In this document: positions 57,569 through 64,000 of the stretch, piece by piece | Layout: the number at the start of each line of letters is the position of its first letter | How positions within the stretch are numbered: the stretch's first letter is position 1 | Source: Auricularia sp. M13 | Lineage: Eukaryota > Basidiomycota > Agaricomycetes > Auriculariales > Auriculariaceae | Length of the DNA stretch: 64,000 nt | NCBI GenBank assembly: GCA_037042915.1 | Contig: CM073201.1 | Location: 1,488,001-1,552,000, forward strand | Reading direction: 5' to 3' | The notes under the pieces: model-generated | Databases searched by the model: none | What the model saw: only the letters and a program-made list of their open reading frames with translations | What the model was told of the DNA's origin: nothing | Program-made: the position numbers and the translations under genes

Positions 57569-60500
57569 ATGGGCAACACAGCAGACGAAGACGCTTTCAT
57601 GCGCGAGCTCCTCCAGGACCTGGGCACCCAGCTCTCGGCTGGACTGAACAATCCGTCGCACCAGCCTGAACTCCCTCAGGCGAGACGCAATTTCACGCCG
57701 GTCCAACCAGAGCAGACGGCGCCGGTCCAACCAGAGCAGGAGACACCTGTCCGACCAGAGCGTGGCGCGAAGTACCAAAGTCCTCCTGCAGCGGCACCCG
57801 ATGCTGGTTCTGTGGATGCCCCGGCACCAGATGCTCGTGTCTTCGCGCCCAGCTCTAGTTTCCAGTCCTGTGGAAGCGATCTAGACTGGGAAGAAATGGC
57901 CGATTGCTGGGACGCGATGCAGGCGCAAGCTCAGGCAGCGAAGCCTTTGCCAACTCCAGCCCTCAAGAAGGAGGAGTTGACCCGCTGTGTGGTCGACGAC
58001 GTAACCGAAAGACAATACGACAGAGCGACGGAGAAGGTCTTGCGCGCCACACGCGATGACTCCGACGAACAGCTCGAGATTGTCCTTCGCGACGATTGGG
58101 TGTTGACCCGTGCTCAGAAAGGCGACGTCTTGCATATTCTTGGCAGCTTTTCCACGGACACCACGCCTCGCAGCATTATCCTCACTGCCGCCTCCAACTC
58201 GTTGGTCCTGCACCCGGACGTACTCCTGACGGCCACTCACGTTTCCACTTCTCATCGATGTGCGCGCAAGCCTGTGCTCGCTCAACTGCTCCCAGGAGCT
58301 GGACCAGATTCAGCACCGGCTGTCGCATGGGGCAACATGCTCCATGAAGTTGTCCAGGCTTGCCTGATCGAACGCAACTTTTCGCCAGCTTTCATTGAGG
58401 AGCACATCGATGCGGCTATCGATTCATGTCTATCAGACTTGGCGAGGATTGGCGTTAGTGCCGATGCTGCCCGTGACGAAATGCGCAAGCGTTCTTCGGG
58501 GCTCGAGGCGTTCAGTCAGCGCTTCGTAGCGGACGCCCCGAAGGATGATGCTGTGCTAACCGACCTCGGTGCACCCAGCAAAGAACGGGCTCTTGTCGCG
58601 CTGACGGGTGTCAACGCTATCGAGGAAGATGTCTGGTCGCCCAGGTATGGTCTCAAAGGCAAGGTCGACGCCAGCGTGCAGACGTCTGTCAAGGAAGGCG
58701 TAGATGGCGCCGTGACAGAGTGGACGCAGCCTTTCGAGATTAAGACTGGCCGCAGTATCGCAGGCCTCGAGCACCGTGCCCAAACGATGTTATATGCCCT
58801 CCTCATGGCCGAGCGTTACGGCGTCGAGGTGCCCAGTGGGCTCCTATATTATACTCGGGACGCAGGACTTATCCGTGTTCCCGCTCGCAGACATGAAATT
58901 CGCGCGCTGATGATCTCGCGCAATGAAATGGCTGCATTCATCGCGGGCCGCTGGCGGGACGGTTTCAAGGCATCGGAGGCGAATGACTTCTTGCCACCTC
59001 CAATTGACGACGAGCACGTATGCCGCAGCTGCTTTAACGTGGACGCATGCATGCTCTATCGCAAGGTTCGTCAACGTTATGTACGCATCGGTCGACTTGG
59101 CTGATATTTTATATAGGCGGTCGAGTGCAAGCCAGTTAGCCCCGATGAGGAGGTTTTCGAAATCTGGCTCGATAAGACGAAGCACCTGACCGCCGCCCAC
59201 TGCGAGTTTTTCGCTCACTGGGAACGCCTCATTGCGCTCGAAGAGGCCGACATGACGCGCTTTCGGCGTGAACTCTGGACGATGAGCGCGCGTGAACGCG
59301 AAGTGCGCGGGAGGGCCTTCGCCGACCTCATTCTTGCGCCCTCTACGACGACGTCTGAGGACAAGCGCCATTTGTATACCTTCAAACGTCGTTCTGGTCC
59401 TGGCGTGCTCGTCGATTCGTTGCTCACCGGCCATATTTCTCGGGGCGACGCAGTCACAGTTACCGTCGAGCCGGACCTCATTGCCTTCGCTCGCGGCTTT
59501 GTCGTGGAGCTACAGCCGGATAGTGTCACCGTCGGTGTCGACCAGCCTATGCAGCTGGACGGCAGAATTCTAGCGGGCCGCGGTGGGAAAACCAGTGTCG
59601 TCTTCCGCATCGATAAAGACGAGCTGGCGGGTGGGATCGCGCGCATACGTGATAACCTCGCAAGGCTTTTTGTCAAGGGCGGCGACGAGCGCCGCAGAAA
59701 GCTCGTCGTAGACCTCGAGGCACCACGTTTCACGCAACTGGACGACTCCGCCTTTCGACACTCGAAGTTGAATCCGCATCAACAAGCGGCGGTGCGCAAG
59801 GTCATGTCGGCTCAGGATTACGCTCTCGTTCTTGGTATGCCTGGCACAGGCAAAACGACAACTACGGCAGAGATTATCCGCCAGTTCGTCAAAGCAGGCA
59901 AATCTGTGCTTTTGACAAGTTACACGCACTCGGCCGTGGATACCATTCTGCGTACGCTTGGCAAGGTTGATTTTGGTATTTTGCGCCTGGGAAAGGTCGA
60001 TAAGGTATGGTGTGACTTTCCGGGGTTTAAATGCTCACGCGTGACTAGGTCCATCCTGACGTGCACAAGTATACCATCGACGCGAAAGGGCCTGCGCGCA
60101 CCCTGGAACAGTATGAGCAGCGAATCATGCACCCGCCTGTTGTCGCGACGACCTGTTTATCACTGGACCAGTTGCGTCTTGATGATGAGCCTTCAGCGAT
60201 AACCATACTTACCCTGCTTTACAGTGCTGTATTTTCTCGTCGCCGATTCGACGTTTGCATTGTCGACGAGGCTTCGCAGATCACGCTACCAACATGCATT
60301 GGGCCTTTGCGCCATGCAAATGTCTTCGTGCTCGTCGGCGACCATTATCAACTCGCACCGCTAGTCCGCTCTACACGCGCACGAAAAGATGGCCTCGACA
60401 TGAGCTTATTCCGCCGACTGTGCGAGGCCCACCCGAATGCTGTCGCCGACCTCGCGCTGCAATATCGCATGAACGAGGATATCATGACGCTCAGTAACGA

Positions 60501-61395
60501 GCTAGTGTACGAAGGCCGTCTGATGTGCGGTAGCGAAAAGGTCGCACGACGTTCATTGCGCCTGAACTCGCAGGTGAAGTGCAAACCCGACGGATGCTGG
60601 ATGGAAAGTGTTGTTAGCGAGTAGTGCGTTACCCTTGATTACTCTCACCCATTTGGTTTAGAATTACTCATGATTACTTTGTCGTTTAGCACGAAGGTGC
60701 TCTTCGTCGATACAGATAATGTGCCTGCCACGGAGACGCGCGCGGCAGATCTCGTATACAATGATGTTGAAGTGCAACTCATGCGGCAGGTTCGTCAACT
60801 CCTGCATCATCGTTTCCAAAGACCTGAATCGTTCTAGATCTGCGATGCGCTCATTGCTCGAGGCGTAGACGAATCAGATATTGGCGTAATCGCGTTATAC
60901 CGCCAACAACTAAAGGCGTTGCAGCATGCTTTGAAAGCTCGCACGAAGCTCGAAGTTCTCACTGTCGACCGCTCCCAAGGACGCGACAAGGAATGCATAC
61001 TCGTCTCCATGGTGCGCAGTAACGCAGAGGGCGACACGGGAGAGCTCCTCAAGGATTGGCGGCGCATCAATGTCGCACTCACGCGCGCGAGAAGCAAACT
61101 CGTCATCGTGGGCAGTCGCAAAACCCTCGTAAAAGTCGAAGTACTCAAGCGCTTTTTCGAGCTATGCGATCGCCGCGCTTGGACGCTTGCGCTCTCGAAG
61201 GATGCACATATAGAGCATGAGCTTCATGCGCATGGCCACCGTGCAACCAAACGTGCGCTTCCTGTGGACATCTCTTCTGGGAAGGAAAATGCTGCGCCCT
61301 GCGAAAGGAAGAAGGCGAAGATTGTCACTGCGAGCGGCGAGTCTATCTTGCGCACCCGTCCACTCCTGCGTGATGTCATGAACGGTAGCGTGTAA
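57569..61395 (+). CDS. DNA2: DNA replication helicase/nuclease Dna2
   Basis: Start ATG 57569 (MGNTADEDAF). The N-terminal Dna2 nuclease has SRCARKPVL-type first Fe-S cysteine (HRCARKPVLAQ), metal-binding Asp in GLKGKVDASV, FEIKTG, and the cysteine trio VCRSCFNVDAC. The superfamily 1 helicase follows: GMPGTGKTTTTAEII (Walker A), CIVDEASQITLP (motif II), LVGDHYQLAPLV, TVDRSQGRDKE and INVALTRARSKLVIVG. Dna2 trims long Okazaki flaps with Fen1 and resects double-strand breaks. A 24-nt unit is repeated three times at 57699-57770 (PVQPEQ-like). Introns include about 59066-59117 and 60007-60049; one near 60177-60226 may be GC-AG. The end carries a KKAK basic patch. Confidence 0.94.
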
Positions 61396-61613
61396 GGACT
61401 GCGTATCTTTCGATGTTTATCTGTAGCCATAGTGTCTTGTAGAGGTCTAAGTACTCAGTGCATGTAACGATATGCGTAACTCCTGCAAAATTGCGTCATG
61501 TAGGTATACAGCTTCGCGCGATCTCGCCAGCTCTTTCGCGAATCATCCGAGCACCTGCGTCCGCAGCTCCGACGCAACACAGTCCGGCTCAGACTTGCCT
61601 TCTTGCCACAACG

Positions 61614-62906
61614 ATGTCGACGCCGTACACGCAAGCTCCCCCAAGCTATGGCGCTGCAACGCCTCCCAAGCGAGGCCACGAGGTTCAAGAGCCTCTCCTT
61701 GGTGGTTCCGCCGCCGGACCAAGCACCGGGAACGCGTATTACGATCACGCCAGTGACTTGCCTGACGATTTCAAGGTATGTGGATACAGTCTTGCGCAGA
61801 CTTTGGATCGTACTGATAGCTTCCCAGTACGGTGTGACAGTCGCTGAGAGTGCGATCGAGATTCGCCTTGGTATGTTAACGGTGTACATCGCTAGAGATC
61901 CTATACTGAAATAAGGCGGTTTAGCCTTTGTGCGCAAGGTCTACAGCATTCTCTGTATGCTTTGATCTCTCTGTCGCCCTCAAGTGCCCTGGTGCTAACG
62001 AATGTCCTTTGCTAGTCACGCAGATTGTATGTTAGCCAGCTCATCTCTGTGCACGGTCAACGCTAACCTCTGCAAGCTCGCCACCGTCATCGTTAGTGGA
62101 ATTCTCTCGCAGAGCAAGGGCACCGTCCAGTGGGTGCAGGAGCAGTAAGTTGGTATCATGTCAATCATGAACACCGCTGACGTCCGAGGGTTCAGCTCCT
62201 GGGTTGTCTTCCTCACCCTTATCTTCTCGTTGGTGAACCTGGGTGTACTGTACTGGAAGCGCCACTCGCATCCAACAAACCTATTTCTTCTTGCGAGTTT
62301 CACGGCCATCGAAGCATTCACCCTCGGTCTCATAGTGGCCTTCTATGACACCACCATCGTTCTGCAAGCATTGTAAGTACCGTCTAAAAAAGGACGCACA
62401 GTCAGACTAACAGTACATCATAGGCTGATCACGCTGGGTGTATTCTTGGGCCTCACTATCTTCACAATGCAGTCCAAGTACGACTTCAGTGGCATGGGTC
62501 CATTCTTGTTTGCTGGTCTCTTCGCGCTCCGTAAGTGTGCCCCCCCTCCCGCGGCTTGACATCTAATTCTTTCCAGTGGCGACTGGCCTGGTGGGCGCAT
62601 TTTTGCCGTTCTCGCAGACATTCGAATTTGTATATGCAATTGGTGGCTGCCTCATTTTCTCTGGCTACATCGTTTACGACACCTACCTTATCACCAACCG
62701 CGTTTCACCTGACGAGTATATCTTTGGTGCAATCAGCCTTTACCTCGAGTGAGTTATCCCGAAACCGATAATGAGCAGTTTACTGATTATTCTGCAGCTT
62801 CGTCAACCTTTGTGCGTTGTTTATGTCATCCGCGCGGTCCTCACCACTAACTTGCGTCGCAGTCATTAATATCCTGCGTGTTTTGAACAACGTTGAGAAC
62901 CGTTGA
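61614..62906 (+). CDS. BXI1: Bax inhibitor 1/Lifeguard-family membrane protein
   Basis: Ten exons (61614-61775, 61828-61870, 61925-61954, 62016-62026, 62077-62144, 62196-62372, 62424-62530, 62577-62748, 62798-62811, 62863-62906) sum to 828 nt, 275 residues. A Pro-rich cytosolic N terminus (PPSYGAATPPKRG) precedes seven helices: VYSILFTQILATVIVSG, WVVFLTLIFSLVNLGVLYWK, LASFTAIEAFTLGLIVAFYD, LITLGVFLGLTIFTMQSKYD, LVGAFLPF and the family signature GGCLIFSGYIVYDTYLI, ending NILRVLNNVENR. BI-1 proteins lie in ER, Golgi or vacuole membranes and influence calcium leak and stress-induced death; yeast Bxi1/Ybh3 is the likely counterpart. Exons 4 and 9 are only 11 and 14 nt. Confidence 0.93.
62016..62026 (+). 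other. 11-nt micro-exon of the Bax-inhibitor gene
   Basis: TCACGCAGATT between an acceptor ...TTTGCTAG and a donor GTATGT. Without it the conserved SILFTQILAT run and the reading frame are both lost. Confidence 0.82.
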
Positions 62907-63153
62907 ACGAGCTGACAATCCGTCCAAGACATCCCACCGGCGTAATTAGCCTACAATGTTTCCCCAAACGCGATCATGCTGTAGTTTGAATAAATTCACA
63001 CCTAGTTCTGATACTGCAACAAATTATTCGGAGGACGACAGACATGCCTTCAGTCTCCAAATACGGTTCGTTCTGCATGAACTGCGTAGCCACCGTTAGA
63101 GCGTGGTGAGGTACGGTCGGAGACTGAAAGCGCGTTGCGCCTCAACCGCGACT

Positions 63154-64000
63154 ATGAACGACTTCCGCGTATCGTTTCCGTCATCGTCTCAAGACAGCGG
63201 CTTGTACCGTCTTTTGGAGGTTCCCGCGGATCTATGCAAGCGTATCGAGGCTGGCGAGTCCCTGCGGTGCGCCACTGGTCACGATCGTTGTCGCCCGCTG
63301 AAGACCTCGCTAGGATGACTCTGAAGGGGCGCATTGACGACGACGCGGTCATCTGCACAGAGGACAAGACTTATTCCTTGCGTGAAGTTGTCCTATCGAA
63401 TACTACTTTGGTCGTCACACCGCTACCTCTAGCGAGCGCGCACCTAGATGTGGACCTGGTCATACGAGATCAGCTTACTCAAATACTAGAGCTCGTACCA
63501 ATAGTACCAAAAGTCAGTGGGAGGCTTTCCGCTCTTCTGCGCGACGCAGAATACCGCGAAGGCCATGAGGACGACGATTCTGGCGGCAGCGACGATGACA
63601 CTAGACCGGTGAGTACAAGGATGCAAGCTCCTAGCGGATTTTGACCAAGGCTGCAGAAGAAGCGTCGACGCATCACATATGATGAATTGAAGGAGAATAT
63701 TCAAGCAAGCGATCGCGAGCTAGCCCAATGTCTAAAGGATGGACGCGTGCTGCAGATTAAGGGTGCGCAGACATCCACGTCCGCTTCAGGCAGGCTAACT
63801 ATGATCAGGCGAAATGCGTCCCTTGGAGCGCCGCTATCTTGCGCAGATGCTGAAGTTGTTGCTCAACTCCATGGTCGCACACTCCATGTCTTCGGACGCA
63901 GCACTCGTGGATGAGCTTGTGTTGAGTCTCGAAGAGCACGATATCCGACGTGATGTCACGTTCCAGATTCTGCCCTGGTTTGGATCAGTCTCTGGAAACC
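63154..64000 (+). CDS. DCC1: Sister chromatid cohesion protein Dcc1 (partial, cut by window end)
   Basis: Starts at ATG 63154 (MNDFRVSFPSSS). YRLLEVPADLCKRIEAGESL runs across intron 1 (donor GTGCGC) into DDDAVICTEDKTYSLREVVLSN, the Dcc1 signature. Later parts are YDELKENIQASDRELAQCL and, after a GTGCGC intron, ERRYLAQMLKLLLNSMVAHS and the winged-helix-like VDELVLSLEEHDIRRDVTFQ. Dcc1 joins Ctf8 and Ctf18-RFC, which loads or unloads PCNA and supports cohesion and checkpoint signalling at forks. The frame is still open at 64000, so roughly the last third is missing. Confidence 0.9.

Noticed and set aside
29547-63154. Functional cluster of cohesion and replication genes (RAD21, DNA2, DCC1)
   Set aside because: They are separated by more than ten unrelated genes on both strands; chance is the simpler explanation.
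1-64000. tRNA, rRNA or CRISPR features
   Set aside because: No B-box-like GGTTCGAATCC with matching arms was noticed, there is no rRNA-like stretch, and no regularly spaced direct repeats were seen.

Overview
This window looks like nuclear DNA of a mushroom-forming basidiomycete (Agaricomycetes). Genes are dense, on both strands, and split by introns of about 50 nt with CTAAC/CTGAC-like branch sites. The proteins are eukaryotic and fungal: RNA polymerase I subunit Rpa43, cohesin Rad21, Dna2, Dcc1, antizyme, ribosomal protein S2, Mdm31/32, a LIM-RhoGAP and a Prm10/ThrE transporter. I cannot name the species.

Layout. (1) About 1-15.3 kb is a repeat island. A decayed Helitron lies on the minus strand (coding core about 656-7768): SAP-like N terminus, DUF6570-like region, HUH Rep and Pif1-type helicase, with a cysteine-peptidase-like tail. 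One in-frame stop and one frameshift are clear and a second frameshift is probable. After an empty stretch comes a terminal-inverted-repeat element (10207-15313). It is interrupted by a complete 4,366-bp LTR retroelement (10737-15102) with 1,025-bp LTRs that differ at a single base and a 5-bp GCCGG target duplication. I see no gag or pol, so it appears non-autonomous and very young. (2) From 15.6 kb to the end is compact single-copy gene space: RPA43, an HNH-motif protein, LIM-RhoGAP, an HMMR-like coiled-coil protein, an F-box-like protein, a PPR protein, RAD21, an aspartic protease, LAA1/HEATR5, MDM31/32, a small secreted protein, an MMT-type metal transporter, a proline/serine-rich protein, a Cys-rich membrane protein, a paraoxonase-like protein, RPS2, antizyme, PRM10, DNA2, a Bax-inhibitor-family protein, and DCC1 (cut by the right edge).

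The genes are mostly housekeeping and show no operon-like logic. Several act in chromosome maintenance (RAD21, DNA2, DCC1), mitochondria (PPR, MDM31/32, MMT) or trafficking (LAA1), but I treat the co-location as chance. Neighbours are close: PPR and RAD21 start codons are 89 bp apart, HMMR-like and F-box 120 bp.

The most instructive signals are in gene structure: a +1 recoding site (UUU UGA C) in the antizyme gene; a RAD21 first exon whose coding part is only ATG; micro-exons of 11 and 14 nt in the Bax-inhibitor gene; a strong preference for 5' splice sites reading GTGCGY; and several probable GC-AG introns. For RPA43, the HNH gene, RAD21, the small secreted protein, RPS2, antizyme and the Bax-inhibitor gene I placed every exon edge by hand and the coding lengths divide by three (antizyme only after skipping one base). 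Other genes are given as spans with partial exon models.
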